A stretch of DNA of 64,000 bases from assembly GCF_007859305.1 (NCBI RefSeq), contig NZ_VOHE01000001.1, forward strand, positions 724,794 to 788,793, in the 5' to 3' direction. The first letter of the stretch is position 1; each line of letters begins with the position of its first letter. Positions 19,341 through 31,504 of this stretch are shown piece after piece. A program made the translations under genes and the position numbers. The notes beneath the pieces were generated by a model. That model saw only the letters and a program-made list of their open reading frames with translations, was not told the origin of the DNA and ran no database searches. The stretch comes from Luteimonas wenzhouensis (GTDB lineage: Bacteria; Pseudomonadota; Gammaproteobacteria; Xanthomonadales; Xanthomonadaceae).

Positions 19341-20384
19341 TCAGGACAGCAGCGCGGCCGCTTTGGGCTCGGCGACCGCGACCAGCAGCCGCTCCAGCGC
19401 GAGCCAGGCATCGCCCGGCTCCTCGCCCAGGCGAACCCGGCCCTTGGCGATGCGGTCCACGCCGCCGGCCATGGCCACGAAGCGTTCCCAGCGCGGGGCC
19501 GGGTGCCGGCCGAGCGCACGCCGGTACACGGCCTGCTTGGAGTCCCACACCCGCTGCGCCCTGAACTCGGCGGCGAGGTTGCCGCCGCGCGCCTGCACCC
19601 GGGCCAGCGCCGCGACCCGGTTGAGCTCCATCACCACCATGCCCATCAGCGCCGGCACCGCCTCGCCCTCCGCGCGCAGGCCGGCGAGCATGCGCGTGGC
19701 CTGGGCGGCGTTCCCGTTCAGCGCGGCGTCGACCAGACGGAACACGTCGAACCGCGCCGCGTCGGCCACCAGCGACTCCATGCGCGCCGCGTCCAGCGGC
19801 GCGCCGTCCGCCAGCAGGGCCAGCTTGTCCACTTCCTGCGCGGCCGCCAGCAGGTTGCCCTGGACCCGCTCGGCCAGGCGCTGCACGGCGCCGTGGTCGG
19901 CGCGCACGCCGCGCTGGCGCAGGCGCGATTCGAGCCAGCGCTCGAGCTCGTGCGGGCGCACCAGCGGCGCATGCACGAAGTGGCCGGCGCGGGCGATCGC
20001 CTCGCTCCATTTTCCTGCGTGCTTCTGGCTCCAGTCGCCGGCGGTGACCAGGAGCACCACGTCCTCGGGCGGCTGCGCGCAGTAGCCCGAGAGCACCTCG
20101 GCGCCCTCCTTGCCGGGCCGGCCGCCGGGCAGCCGCAGTTCCAGCAGCCGCCGGGCGCTGAACAGGCTTGGGGCGCGGAAGCTCTGTTCCAGCGAACTCC
20201 AGGCGAAATCCCGCCCGTCGGCGTCGAACACCTCGCGCTCGCCATAGCCGTTGGCGCGGGCGTGGGCGCGGATCGCGTCGGCGGCCTCGAGCACCAGCAG
20301 CGGCTCGGGTCCGGCCACCAGGTAGACCGGGCGCAGCGGCTCGGCGGCGAGCTGGGCGGCGAGCCGGTCGGGCTTCAGTTCCAT
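19341..20384 (-). CDS. holA: DNA polymerase III delta subunit
   Basis: Clamp-loader subunit that opens the beta sliding clamp. The start MELKPDRLAAQL gives 347 residues, matching E. coli HolA (343). Recognisable segments are PVYLVAGPEPLLVLEAADAIR near the N-terminus, the RRLLELRLPGG strand, and the collar-domain VFRLVDAALNGN at about residue 210. It lies 13 bp after lptE and 12 bp before nadD, in the conserved leuS-lptE-holA-nadD order. Confidence 0.95.
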   Translation of the reverse strand: MELKPDRLAAQLAAEPLRPVYLVAGPEPLLVLEAADAIRAHARANGYGEREVFDADGRDFAWSSLEQSFRAPSLFSARRLLELRLPGGRPGKEGAEVLSGYCAQPPEDVVLLVTAGDWSQKHAGKWSEAIARAGHFVHAPLVRPHELERWLESRLRQRGVRADHGAVQRLAERVQGNLLAAAQEVDKLALLADGAPLDAARMESLVADAARFDVFRLVDAALNGNAAQATRMLAGLRAEGEAVPALMGMVVMELNRVAALARVQARGGNLAAEFRAQRVWDSKQAVYRRALGRHPAPRWERFVAMAGGVDRIAKGRVRLGEEPGDAWLALERLLVAVAEPKAAALLS

Positions 20385-20397
20385 CCGCAGGCCACGC

Positions 20398-20907
20398 TCA
20401 CCGGGCGCTGCGCGACTCGCGGGTGGCCGCGTCGATCCGGCGCAGGATCGCCGCGGACATCTCGCGCTGCATCTCGCGCCCGAGCAGCTCGCTCTCGCTG
20501 TCCGAGCCGGTAGCGTCGGTCGGGACCCGGATGTAGTCGCGCGACATTTCCACCGCCTGCTGCGGCACGATCTCGTTGCCGTCGGCATCGACCAGCGCGA
20601 ACACCACCGCATAGCGCAGCGTGTATTCCTGGGCGCGCCCGAACTGGTCCAGGCTCAGCGGGGTCGAATCCCAGCGCTCGGAGCGCAGCGCCAGCGTCGC
20701 GACCCGCTCGCTGGAGCGGGCATCCACCAGCCGGGCCCCGGCACGCTCGAGCGAGCGTTCCAGCGACTGCGCCAGCGGGCTGTAGTCGTCGCGCGAGGTG
20801 ACCCGGATCGCGCTGACCCCTTCGGGCAGCACCAGCGCCTCGCGCAGGCGGAATCCGCAGGCGGACAGCACCAGGGCAAGCAGGACCACGGTCAGGGCAC
20901 GGATCAT
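20398..20907 (-). CDS. lptE: LPS-assembly lipoprotein LptE
   Basis: Outer-membrane lipoprotein that plugs the LptD barrel in lipopolysaccharide export. 169 residues with a signal peptide and lipobox LSAC at residues 14-17 followed by GFRLR, the usual LptE beginning. The EYTLRYAV strand and the EMQREMSAAILRRI helix near the C-terminus are typical. 54 bp separate it from leuS. Confidence 0.94.
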   Translation of the reverse strand: MIRALTVVLLALVLSACGFRLREALVLPEGVSAIRVTSRDDYSPLAQSLERSLERAGARLVDARSSERVATLALRSERWDSTPLSLDQFGRAQEYTLRYAVVFALVDADGNEIVPQQAVEMSRDYIRVPTDATGSDSESELLGREMQREMSAAILRRIDAATRESRSAR

Positions 20908-20961
20908 GACCGAAGTCTGGAGGAGGCCGCCGGCCCCGGCAAGCGCGCCGGGGCGCCGCGT

Positions 20962-23718
20962 TCAGCCGGCGACGACATTGACGATCTTGCCCGGCACCAC
21001 GATCACCTTGCGCACCGACAGGCCCTTGAGGAAGGCCTGCACGTTCGGCTCGGCCAGGGCCTGGGCCTCGATCGCCTCCCGGGTCGCGTCCACCGCCACC
21101 TCGATGGTGCCGCGCAGCTTGCCGTTGACCTGCACCGCCAGCGTCACCGCCTCGCGCTGCAGCGCGGCCGGGTCGGGCTGCGGGAACGGCACGTCCTCGA
21201 GCAGGGTTTCCGGATGGCCCAGCACCTGCCACAGGGCGTGGCAGGCGTGCGGTGTGATCGGGTTGAGCAGGAGCACCATCGACTCCAGCGCTTCCTGGCG
21301 CAGCGCATGGCCGTTGTCCGAAGCGTCGTCGAACCTGGCCACCGCGTTGAGCAGCTCCATCACCGCCGCGATCGCGGTGTTGAAGGCGTGGCGGCGGCCG
21401 TAGTCGTCACCGACCTTCTGGATCGTCTCGTGCAGCTGGCGGCGCAACGCCTTCTGCGCCGGCGTCGCGGATGCCGGGTCGAACCGTCCGGCCGGTCCGC
21501 CCTGCGCGTGGCGATGCACCTGCGCCCACAGCCGGCGCAGGAACCGGGCCATGCCCTCGACGCCGGCCTCGTTCCACTCCAGCGACAGCTCCGGCGGCGA
21601 GGCGAACATCGAGAACAGGCGCACGGTGTCGGCGCCGTAGCGGTCGATCATCGCCTGCGGGTCGACGCCGTTGTTCTTCGACTTCGACATCTTCTCGACG
21701 CCGCCGACCATCACCGGGTGGCCGTCGGCCTTGAGCGTGGCCCCGACCACGCGCCCCTTCTCGTCGCGTTCGACCTCCACGTCGGCCGGGTTGAACCACT
21801 CGCGCGCGCCGTTGGGGTGCTCGCGGTAGTAGGTCTCGGCGATCACCATGCCCTGGGTGAGCAGGTTGGTGGCCGGCTCGTCGCTGTCGACCAGGCCCTG
21901 GTCGCGCAGCAGCTTGTGGTAGAAGCGGAAGTACAGCAGGTGCAGGATCGCGTGCTCGATGCCGCCGATGTACTGGTCCACCGGGGTCCAGTACCTGGCC
22001 CGCTCGTCGACCATGTCGGCCGCGCCCGGCGAGGTGTAGCGCGCGTAGTACCAGCTCGACTCCATGAAGGTGTCGAAGGTGTCGGTCTCGCGCTCGGCCG
22101 GCTTGCCGCACTCGGGGCAGGTGGTCTTGCGCCACTGCGGATCGCTCTTGATCGGCGAGTGCACGACGCCCGGGTTGGCGAAGGCGTCGGCGACGTCCTC
22201 GGGCAGCACCACCGGCAGCTGGTCCTCGGGCACCGGCACCGCGCCGCAGTCGGGGCAGTAGATCACCGGGATCGGGCAGCCCCAGTAGCGCTGGCGGCTC
22301 ACGCCCCAGTCGCGCAGGCGGAAGTTGACCTTGCGCCGGCCGCTGCCCGCGGCCTCGAAGCGCTCGGCCAGGGCGTTGAACACGGCATCGAAGTCCATGC
22401 CGTTGTACTCGCCCGAATTGATCAGGAAGCCGCGTTCGGTGAAGGCCTCGCGCTGTTCGATGCCGTCGAGGTACTCGCGCACCACGGCGACCGCGGCGTC
22501 GATCTCGACCACGTCGATCGGGCCGTGCCCGCCCAGCGCCACGGACATCGGGTCGTCGACGTCGGCCACGTGCGAGGCGATCTCGGCCAGCGCGTCGCGC
22601 ACCGCCGCCGGCACCACCACCGGGCGCACCGGCAGGCCGTAGGCCTTGGCGAACTCCCAGTCGCGCTGGTCGTGCGCCGGCACCGCCATGACCGCGCCGG
22701 TGCCGTAGCCCATCAGCACGAAGTTGGCGACGTAGATCGGCACGTCCTCGCCGGTGATCGGGTGGATGGCCCACTGCCCGGTGGCCATGCCGCGCTTGTC
22801 CTGCGCCTCCAGGTCGGCCTCGGACACGCCACCGCGCTTGAGCTCGTCGAGGAACGCGGCCAGCTCGGGGTTGTGCTTCGCCGCCTTGAGCGCCAGCGGG
22901 TGCTCGCCGGCGATCGAGATGAAGGTCACGCCCATGAGCGTGTCCGGGCGCGTGGTGTAGACGGTGAGCGGCTCGTCCTCGCCGTCCACGCGGAACTGGA
23001 TCTCCAGGCCCTCGCTGCGGCCGATCCAGTTGCGCTGCATCGTCTTGACCGACTCCGGCCAGCCATCGAGCGTGTCCAGGCCGTCGAGCAGTTCCTGGGC
23101 GTAATCGGTGATCCGCAGGAACCACTGCGGGATCTCGCGCTTCTCCACCAGCGCGCCCGAGCGCCAGCCGCGGCCCTCGATCACCTGTTCGTTGGCCAGC
23201 ACGGTCTGGTCGACCGGATCCCAGTTCACCACCGAGTTCTTGCGGTAGGCCAGGCCCTTCTTCATCAGGCGCACGAACATGCGCTGCTCGTGCACGTAGT
23301 AGTCGGGCGAGCAGGTGGCAAACTCGCGCGACCAGTCGATCGCGTAGCCCAGCGACTTGAGCTGGTCGCGCATGTGCTCGATGTTGGCGTAGGTCCACTT
23401 CGCCGGCGCGGTGCCGTTCCTGATCGCGGCGTTCTCGGCCGGCAGGCCGAACGCGTCCCAGCCCATCGGCTGCAGCACGTTGTGGCCGGTCATGCGCTTG
23501 TACCGGCTGATCACGTCGCCGATGGTGTAGTTGCGCACGTGGCCCATGTGCAGCGCGCCCGACGGGTACGGCAGCATCGACAGGCAGAAGAACTTGGGCC
23601 GGTCCGGCCGCTCGACCACCTCGTAGGCGCGGGTGGCGTCCCAGAACCGGCGCGCCGCGGCCTCGACGCGGGCGGGCTGGTAGGCGGTGGGATCGGGACT
23701 GGAAAGATCCTGGGACAC
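20962..23718 (-). CDS. leuS: Leucyl-tRNA synthetase
   Basis: Class I aminoacyl-tRNA synthetase charging tRNA-Leu. 918 residues with HMGH at 57-60 (HIGH motif) and KMSKS at 676-680, a CP1 editing domain between them, and a zinc-ribbon-like pair CPDCG / CPECG at about residues 485 and 535. It is longer than E. coli LeuS (860) mainly because of about 50 extra residues in the editing domain (about 370-425). Head of the leuS-lptE-holA-nadD block and divergent from the amidohydrolase. Confidence 0.97.
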   Translation of the reverse strand: MSQDLSSPDPTAYQPARVEAAARRFWDATRAYEVVERPDRPKFFCLSMLPYPSGALHMGHVRNYTIGDVISRYKRMTGHNVLQPMGWDAFGLPAENAAIRNGTAPAKWTYANIEHMRDQLKSLGYAIDWSREFATCSPDYYVHEQRMFVRLMKKGLAYRKNSVVNWDPVDQTVLANEQVIEGRGWRSGALVEKREIPQWFLRITDYAQELLDGLDTLDGWPESVKTMQRNWIGRSEGLEIQFRVDGEDEPLTVYTTRPDTLMGVTFISIAGEHPLALKAAKHNPELAAFLDELKRGGVSEADLEAQDKRGMATGQWAIHPITGEDVPIYVANFVLMGYGTGAVMAVPAHDQRDWEFAKAYGLPVRPVVVPAAVRDALAEIASHVADVDDPMSVALGGHGPIDVVEIDAAVAVVREYLDGIEQREAFTERGFLINSGEYNGMDFDAVFNALAERFEAAGSGRRKVNFRLRDWGVSRQRYWGCPIPVIYCPDCGAVPVPEDQLPVVLPEDVADAFANPGVVHSPIKSDPQWRKTTCPECGKPAERETDTFDTFMESSWYYARYTSPGAADMVDERARYWTPVDQYIGGIEHAILHLLYFRFYHKLLRDQGLVDSDEPATNLLTQGMVIAETYYREHPNGAREWFNPADVEVERDEKGRVVGATLKADGHPVMVGGVEKMSKSKNNGVDPQAMIDRYGADTVRLFSMFASPPELSLEWNEAGVEGMARFLRRLWAQVHRHAQGGPAGRFDPASATPAQKALRRQLHETIQKVGDDYGRRHAFNTAIAAVMELLNAVARFDDASDNGHALRQEALESMVLLLNPITPHACHALWQVLGHPETLLEDVPFPQPDPAALQREAVTLAVQVNGKLRGTIEVAVDATREAIEAQALAEPNVQAFLKGLSVRKVIVVPGKIVNVVAG

Positions 23719-23836
23719 GGCTTCGGCACAGCGACGAGGGGACCGGCAAGCCTACCGCAGCGGGGCGCATCCCGTCATGGGCGGCGCCCGGCCGCCGGCC
23801 CGCGGGACCGGTGGCCGGGACCGCGCGGCCGGGCGG

Positions 23837-23842
23837 TATGGT
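23837..23842 (+). promoter_or_regulatory. Possible -10 of the amidohydrolase gene
   Basis: TATGGT in a locally AT-rich stretch 27 bp before the chosen start at 23870, in the divergent region shared with leuS. Only a weak -35 is visible. Confidence 0.3.
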
Positions 23843-23869
23843 TCAATCGGCCACCTCCGTCACCGCCCG

Positions 23870-25162
<1,293 letters not shown>

Positions 25163-25187
25163 GGCCCGGGGCCGCGCGGGAGCAGCG

Positions 25188-25439
25188 ATGAACCTGGAGT
25201 GGCTGGGCTACCTGGCGGCCGTGCTCACCACGCTGGCCTTCGTCCCGCAGGCGGTGAAGACGATCCGCAGCCGCGACACCAGCGGCATCTCGCTCGGAAT
25301 GTACGTGGTGTTCATCGTCGGCATCGTGTGCTGGTTCTGCTACGGGATCGTGCTCGGCTCCTGGCCGATGATCCTGGCCAACGCGGTGACGTTCGTGCTC
25401 GCGGCGGTGATCCTGGTGCTGAAACTGCGCCACGGATAG
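25188..25439 (+). CDS. SemiSWEET-type PQ-loop transporter
   Basis: 83-residue protein with three hydrophobic helices forming one triple-helix bundle, the half-size bacterial relative of SWEET sugar transporters. The PQ motif is at residues 20-21 (LAFVPQAVKT), followed by TSGISLGMY and a WFCYGI helix, all characteristic. Such proteins dimerise to move sugars across the inner membrane. It directly follows the amidohydrolase, suggesting co-transcription; whether they share a substrate is unknown. Confidence 0.88.
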   Translation: MNLEWLGYLAAVLTTLAFVPQAVKTIRSRDTSGISLGMYVVFIVGIVCWFCYGIVLGSWPMILANAVTFVLAAVILVLKLRHG

Positions 25440-25453
25440 CGCGGCGCGCGGGT

Positions 25454-26035
25454 TCAGGGATGCAGCGGTCCGGCGGCCCGCCACATCCAGCCGAACCAGG
25501 CGGCGAAGGCCAGCCGCTGGCTGGCGCCGGCGCCGAGCAGCTCCGGCGCCAGGACCGCCAGCCCCGGGACCAGCAGCCACGCCGCCACCGTCGCCGCGCG
25601 CAGCGCGCGCACGCCGCCGGCCACCAGCGTGGCGCCGGCGACGAAGCTGATCCACCACAGCATCCACGCCGAGGCATGCAGGCGGCTCGCGGCCGCGTCC
25701 AGGTCCGCCGGGTCGAGCGGCAGCGCTCCCTGCGCGGCCCAGGCCAGGGCCGAACACAGCAGCATCGCGGCGCCCAGCCGCGGCGCCAGGCCGGTCCCGG
25801 GCAGGCGCGCGCGCAGCCGCCAGGCCAGCACCGCCAGCAGCAGCCCCGGCAAGCCGAACAGCAGCAGGTTGTAGCCGCCGGCGCGCGGCACGCCGATCGC
25901 ACCCGGCAGCGCCAGCGGATGCCACAGGTGCGAATAGCCCTCGAGCAACGCCCCGGCGACGATGGCGGTGCACGCGGCAAGGGCCGCCGCGGTCGCGGCC
26001 AGCGCGCGATCGGGCCGGCTCACTTTCCCTGCCAC
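25454..26035 (-). CDS. DUF998-like multipass membrane protein
   Basis: 193-residue membrane protein with about six hydrophobic segments, a conserved-looking [15 protein letters not shown] stretch (about residues 34-48) and [11 protein letters not shown] in the middle, resembling DUF998 family proteins of unknown function. Its start overlaps the end of the upstream HTH gene by 16 bp, so the two form an operon. Stop TGA at 25456-25454 faces the SemiSWEET gene across 14 bp. Confidence 0.65.
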   Translation of the reverse strand: MAGKVSRPDRALAATAAALAACTAIVAGALLEGYSHLWHPLALPGAIGVPRAGGYNLLLFGLPGLLLAVLAWRLRARLPGTGLAPRLGAAMLLCSALAWAAQGALPLDPADLDAAASRLHASAWMLWWISFVAGATLVAGGVRALRAATVAAWLLVPGLAVLAPELLGAGASQRLAFAAWFGWMWRAAGPLHP

Positions 26036-26277
26036 CGGAACACGTCCTCCACCCCCACGCCGAAGGCGCGGGCGATCCGGAACGCAAGTTCGAGCGAGGG
26101 CGCATAGCGCCCGGCCTCAAGCGCGATGATCGTCTGCCGCGCCACCCCGCAGGCCTCCGCCAGCGCCTGCTGGGTCATCGCGCCATGCTCGGAACGCAAC
26201 CGGCGCAGCCGGTTGCCGATCGGAGTGGGGCGCGGCGTGGCCGGCGCGCGCGCAGTGCCTGTTCCGGAGGACTTCAT
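26020..26277 (-). CDS. Small XRE-family HTH transcriptional regulator
   Basis: 85-residue DNA-binding protein. The helix-turn-helix occupies about residues 20-80: [42 protein letters not shown], then [19 protein letters not shown]. This is the short single-domain XRE type often paired with a membrane protein gene, as here. Its start codon overlaps a perfect palindrome and follows a consensus -35, so it is probably leaderless and autoregulated (inference). No Shine-Dalgarno is present. Confidence 0.85.
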   Translation of the reverse strand: MKSSGTGTARAPATPRPTPIGNRLRRLRSEHGAMTQQALAEACGVARQTIIALEAGRYAPSLELAFRIARAFGVGVEDVFRWQGK

Positions 26278-26314
26278 GTAACCTGCACGTTACATCGGCG
26301 CCGGACCGTGTCAA
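26276..26314 (-). promoter_or_regulatory. Promoter and palindromic operator of the HTH/DUF998 operon
   Basis: A perfect inverted repeat, ATGTAAC-N6-GTTACAT, covers 26276-26295 and includes two bases of the HTH start codon. On the minus strand a consensus TTGACA -35 lies at 26314-26309. A weak -10 (TAACGT) falls inside the palindrome 16 bp later. A repressor bound here would block the polymerase; the HTH protein itself is the obvious candidate. Confidence 0.6.
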
Positions 26315-26385
26315 CGCCTCCGGCCACGGCTTGGAATCCCGGGCCCGCGCCGCCATCCTGCCCTTCCCCCTTTCCGGAGCCGCCC

Positions 26386-27255
26386 ATGCCCGCCGAGCCC
26401 GCCGCGCACGTCTTCGACGCCACGACCGCCACCTTCGAGGCCGAGGTCCTGCAGAAGTCGCTCGAGGTGCCGGTGCTGGTGGATTTCTGGGCGGAGTGGT
26501 GCGGGCCCTGCCGGACCCTGGGGCCGGTCCTGGAAAAGCTGGCGGCCGAGTACGGCGGCGCCTTCCTGCTGGCCAAGGTAGACACCGAGAAGGAACCGCA
26601 GATCGCGGCCGCGTTCCAGATCCGCTCGATCCCGACCGTGTTCCTGGTCAAGGGCGGGCAGCTGGTGGACGGCTTCCAGGGCGCGCTCCCGGAAGGCCAG
26701 CTGCGCGAGTTCCTGCGCCACCACGGCATCGAGCCGGCGCAGGCGGCGGAGGCGGACGCGGCGGTTGAATCGGCGCCGGCCGATCCGGCGGCCGAGGTCG
26801 TGCGCCTGCGCGCCGCGGTCGAGGCCGAGCCGGACAAGGACGAGCTCAAGCTCGACCTGGCCCTGGCCCTGCTCCAGACCGGCGCGGCGCAGGAGGCCGA
26901 GCGCCTGCTCGACGCCCTGCCCGCCAACCTCGCCACCGACGATCGCGCAGTGAAGGCGCGCGCACGGCTGGGCTTCGCCGCCCTGCTCGCCGACGCGCCG
27001 CCGGCGGCCGAACTGGAGGCGGCGGTGGCGGCCGATCCCGACGACCTGCGCGCGCGCCACCTGCTGGGCGTGCACCGGATCGTGGCGGGCGACGCCGAAG
27101 CCGGCCTGGAGCAGTTCATCGAGATGCTGCAGCGCGACCGCCACTTCGACGACGGCCTGCCGCGCAAGGCCCTGATCGACGCCTTCCAGGTGGTGGAGGA
27201 CGCCGCCCTGGTCGGCCGCTTCCGGCGGCGCATGGCCTCGCTGCTGCTGGTCTGA
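26386..27255 (+). CDS. cnoX: CnoX/YbbN-like thioredoxin with tetratricopeptide tail
   Basis: 289-residue cytoplasmic protein: thioredoxin domain at about residues 8-115 with active site WCGPC (cysteines 39 and 42) and cis-Pro 83 in RSIPTVF, followed by a linker and TPR-like helices (about 130-285) ending in the RALIDAFQ-type motif of YbbN proteins. E. coli CnoX is a chaperedoxin that protects clients from hypochlorite and hands them to GroEL, and lacks a CxxC. This homologue keeps a redox-active CxxC. Start ATG has a CCGGAG site 7 nt upstream. Confidence 0.88.
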   Translation: MPAEPAAHVFDATTATFEAEVLQKSLEVPVLVDFWAEWCGPCRTLGPVLEKLAAEYGGAFLLAKVDTEKEPQIAAAFQIRSIPTVFLVKGGQLVDGFQGALPEGQLREFLRHHGIEPAQAAEADAAVESAPADPAAEVVRLRAAVEAEPDKDELKLDLALALLQTGAAQEAERLLDALPANLATDDRAVKARARLGFAALLADAPPAAELEAAVAADPDDLRARHLLGVHRIVAGDAEAGLEQFIEMLQRDRHFDDGLPRKALIDAFQVVEDAALVGRFRRRMASLLLV

Positions 27256-27295
27256 GCGCGCTGGCCGCAGGCCTGCGCCCGGGCCGCGCCGGGCG

Positions 27296-27313
27296 CCATA
27301 CCAGTGCGTATGG
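27296..27313. promoter_or_regulatory. Palindrome upstream of the DUF4442 gene
   Basis: CCATAC-N6-GTATGG is a perfect 6-bp-arm inverted repeat. It overlaps a possible -10 (TATGGT, 27309-27314) in the 95-bp gap between cnoX and the DUF4442 gene. It looks like an operator for a dimeric regulator. Confidence 0.4.
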
Positions 27314-27350
27314 TAAGCTGGGGTGCCCCCGCCCCGCATCGCCCCCGCGC

Positions 27351-27803
27351 ATGACGCGTTACCCCTGGCTGTTCCGCCACCTGCTCAACCTGTGGCCGCC
27401 GTTCCTGGCGGCCGGCATCCACGTCACCCGGCTGGCGCCGGACTGGCGCAGCGCGCGCGTGGAGCTGCGCATGCGGCCCTGGAACCGTAACTACGTCGGC
27501 ACCCATTTCGGCGGCAGCCTGTTCGCCATGACCGATCCGTTCCACATGCTGCTGGCCCTGCAGTCGCTCGGGCGCGGGTACATCGTCTGGGATCGCGCCG
27601 CGCAGATCGAATTCCTCAAGCCCGGTCGCGGGGTGGTGGCGGCGGAGTTCCACCTCGACGACGCCGTGCTGGAACGGATGCGGGCCGCGACCGCCGGCGG
27701 CGACAAGTACCTGCACTGGTTCGAGGTCGACGTGCGCGACGCGCACGGCGACGTGGTCGCGCGCGTGCGCAAGCAGCTGTACGTGCGCCGCAAGCGCCCC
27801 TGA
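27351..27803 (+). CDS. DUF4442 hotdog-fold protein, probable thioesterase
   Basis: 150-residue protein of the DUF4442 group within the hotdog thioesterase superfamily. The segment NRNYVGTHFGGSLFAMTDP (about residues 45-63) matches the family's conserved helix, followed by IQIEFLKPGRG-like strands. DUF4442 proteins are annotated as acyl-CoA thioesterase-like or PaaI-like; activity is not shown for most. No obvious ribosome site precedes the ATG. The gene stands alone between cnoX and the kinase. Confidence 0.75.
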   Translation: MTRYPWLFRHLLNLWPPFLAAGIHVTRLAPDWRSARVELRMRPWNRNYVGTHFGGSLFAMTDPFHMLLALQSLGRGYIVWDRAAQIEFLKPGRGVVAAEFHLDDAVLERMRAATAGGDKYLHWFEVDVRDAHGDVVARVRKQLYVRRKRP

Positions 27804-27874
27804 GCGGCGACGCACGCGCCACTTCACCCGGGGCGGTCGCCGCTGTGTATGCTCCTGCTCGACAGGGGGAATCG

Positions 27875-29890
<2,016 letters not shown>

Positions 29891-29904
29891 CGCCGCCGGC
29901 CCGG

Positions 29905-29910
29905 TAAGAT
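29905..29910 (+). promoter_or_regulatory. -10 element placing the DUF502 start at +1
   Basis: TAAGAT ends 7 bp before the ATG at 29918, in the 27-bp gap after the kinase gene. The spacing predicts a leaderless transcript, as at xseB and yjgA. Confidence 0.4.
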
Positions 29911-29917
29911 CCCCCGC

Positions 29918-30601
29918 ATGTCCCCCGCCCCGACCCTGGCGCTGCGCCTGCAACGCCTGTTCCTGTCCGGACTGCTGACCCTGCTGCCGATCTGGCTGAC
30001 CTGGGTGGTGGTCAAGTTCGTCTTCGTCCTGCTCTCGGACATCAGCCGGTCGTGGGTCGGCCCGGTGTCGCAGCGCATCGCCGCGCGGGCACCCGATACG
30101 CTGGGCTGGATCAACGCCGGCTCGGTGCAGGCCACCATCGGCATGGCCGCCACCCTGGTGCTGATCCTGGCGGTGGGCTGGCTGGCCCGGCGCGTGGTCG
30201 GCCAGCGCCTGCTGCGCTGGATCGAGGCGTTGGTCGAGCGCATCCCGCTGGCCAACATCATCTATTCGAGCGCGCGCAAGCTGCTCGACATCCTGCAGAC
30301 CAAGCCCGACGGCACCCAGCGCGTGGTCCTGATCGACTTCCCCCACGACCAGATGAAGTCGGTGGGCTTCGTCACGCGCGTGATCCGCGAGCACGGGACG
30401 GGGCGGGAACTGGCCGCGGTGTACGTCCCGACCACGCCCAACCCCACCTCGGGCTACCTGGAGATCGTGCCGGTCGAGAAGATCACGCCCACCGACTGGA
30501 CCGTCGACCAGGCGATGAGCTTCATCATCAGCGGCGGCGCGGTGGCGCCCGACTCCATTCCCTTCGCCCCGCCGCCGCAGGGGGAACCGCGCAACGGATG
30601 A
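29918..30601 (+). CDS. DUF502 inner-membrane protein
   Basis: 227-residue protein with two clear membrane helices (about residues 14-40 and 68-92) and a soluble C-terminal part. It carries the DUF502 hallmarks LLTLLPIWLTWVVV, IPLANIIYSSARKLLD and VYVPTTPNPTSGYLE. Function is unknown; plant homologues (COV) affect trafficking and patterning. The stop overlaps the next start (ATGA), so it is co-translated with the queuosine-precursor transporter. Confidence 0.9.
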   Translation: MSPAPTLALRLQRLFLSGLLTLLPIWLTWVVVKFVFVLLSDISRSWVGPVSQRIAARAPDTLGWINAGSVQATIGMAATLVLILAVGWLARRVVGQRLLRWIEALVERIPLANIIYSSARKLLDILQTKPDGTQRVVLIDFPHDQMKSVGFVTRVIREHGTGRELAAVYVPTTPNPTSGYLEIVPVEKITPTDWTVDQAMSFIISGGAVAPDSIPFAPPPQGEPRNG

Positions 30602-31374
30602 ACACGCCCCGCCCGCTCGACGACCGCGCCACCCGCCTGTTCATCGCGCTGGCGGCGTTCTTCTGTGTCAACGCGGTGCTGGCGGAATTCATCGGGGTCA
30701 AGATCTTCGCGCTCGAGGACACCCTCGGCATCGCCCCGCTGGAATGGAACCTGTTCGGCCAGGCCGGCTCGCTGAGCTTTACCGCGGGCACCCTGCTGTG
30801 GCCGGTGGTGTTCGTGTTCACCGACGTGATCAACGAGTACTTCGGCCGCCGCGGCGTGACCATGATCTCCTGGATCGCGGTGGCGCTGATCGTGTACGGA
30901 TTCGTGTTCGCCTTCATCGCGATCGCCCTGGCGCCGGCCGGGTGGTGGGTGGAGGCCGCCCGGCCGCAGGGCGTGCCCGATTACCAGGCCGCGTTCGCCG
31001 CGGTGTTCGGCCAGGGGCTGTGGACGATCGCCGGCTCGGTGGTCGCGTTCCTGGTCGGCCAGCTGATCGACGTCTCCGTGTTCCACCGCATCCGGCGCGC
31101 CACCGGCGAACGCATGGTCTGGCTGCGCGCCACCGGCTCGACCGCGGTCTCGCAGCTGGTGGACAGCTTCGTGGTGATCTGGATCGCGTTCGTACTCGGT
31201 CCGCAGCAGTGGCCGACCTCGCTGTTCCTGGCGGTGAGCAGCGTCAACTACGCCTGGAAGATGCTGGCCGCGATCGCGCTGATCCCGCTGCTGTACCTGA
31301 TGCGCCGCGCCATCGCGGCGTACCTGGGGCCGGAACGCGCGCGGGAACTGCGCGCGGCCGCGGCCGGCGCCTGA
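30598..31374 (+). CDS. yhhQ: Queuosine precursor transporter (YhhQ/QPTR family)
   Basis: 258-residue inner-membrane protein with about six helices. It shows the VUT family motifs: FVFTDVINEYFGRRGV (about residues 78-93), IDVSVFHRIRRATGERMVWLRATGSTAVSQLVDSF region, and VNYAWKMLAAIALIPLLY. E. coli YhhQ imports preQ0/preQ1 for queuosine synthesis. The chosen start overlaps the DUF502 stop by 4 bp; a longer upstream frame only shadows DUF502. Confidence 0.92.
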   Translation: MNTPRPLDDRATRLFIALAAFFCVNAVLAEFIGVKIFALEDTLGIAPLEWNLFGQAGSLSFTAGTLLWPVVFVFTDVINEYFGRRGVTMISWIAVALIVYGFVFAFIAIALAPAGWWVEAARPQGVPDYQAAFAAVFGQGLWTIAGSVVAFLVGQLIDVSVFHRIRRATGERMVWLRATGSTAVSQLVDSFVVIWIAFVLGPQQWPTSLFLAVSSVNYAWKMLAAIALIPLLYLMRRAIAAYLGPERARELRAAAAGA

Positions 31375-31451
31375 GCGGCCGTCCTCCGGCCGGACGCCAC
31401 GCGCGGCAGAGGCGGCGCCGCGGCCCGGCGCCACCGCATCGGTAACGGGCG

Positions 31452-31496
31452 CCGGGTGGGCGCGCGCGACACCCCTGGCGCGACGCACCCACCCGG
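31452..31496. terminator. Stem-loop between convergent yhhQ and TonB receptor genes
   Basis: Arms CCGGGTGGG (31452-31460) and CCCACCCGG (31488-31496) are exact inverted repeats with further pairing inside the GC-rich loop. It lies midway in the 130-bp convergent gap. There is no T tract, so termination is inferred from position and stem strength only. Confidence 0.4.
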
Positions 31497-31504
31497 ACCC
31501 GGGC

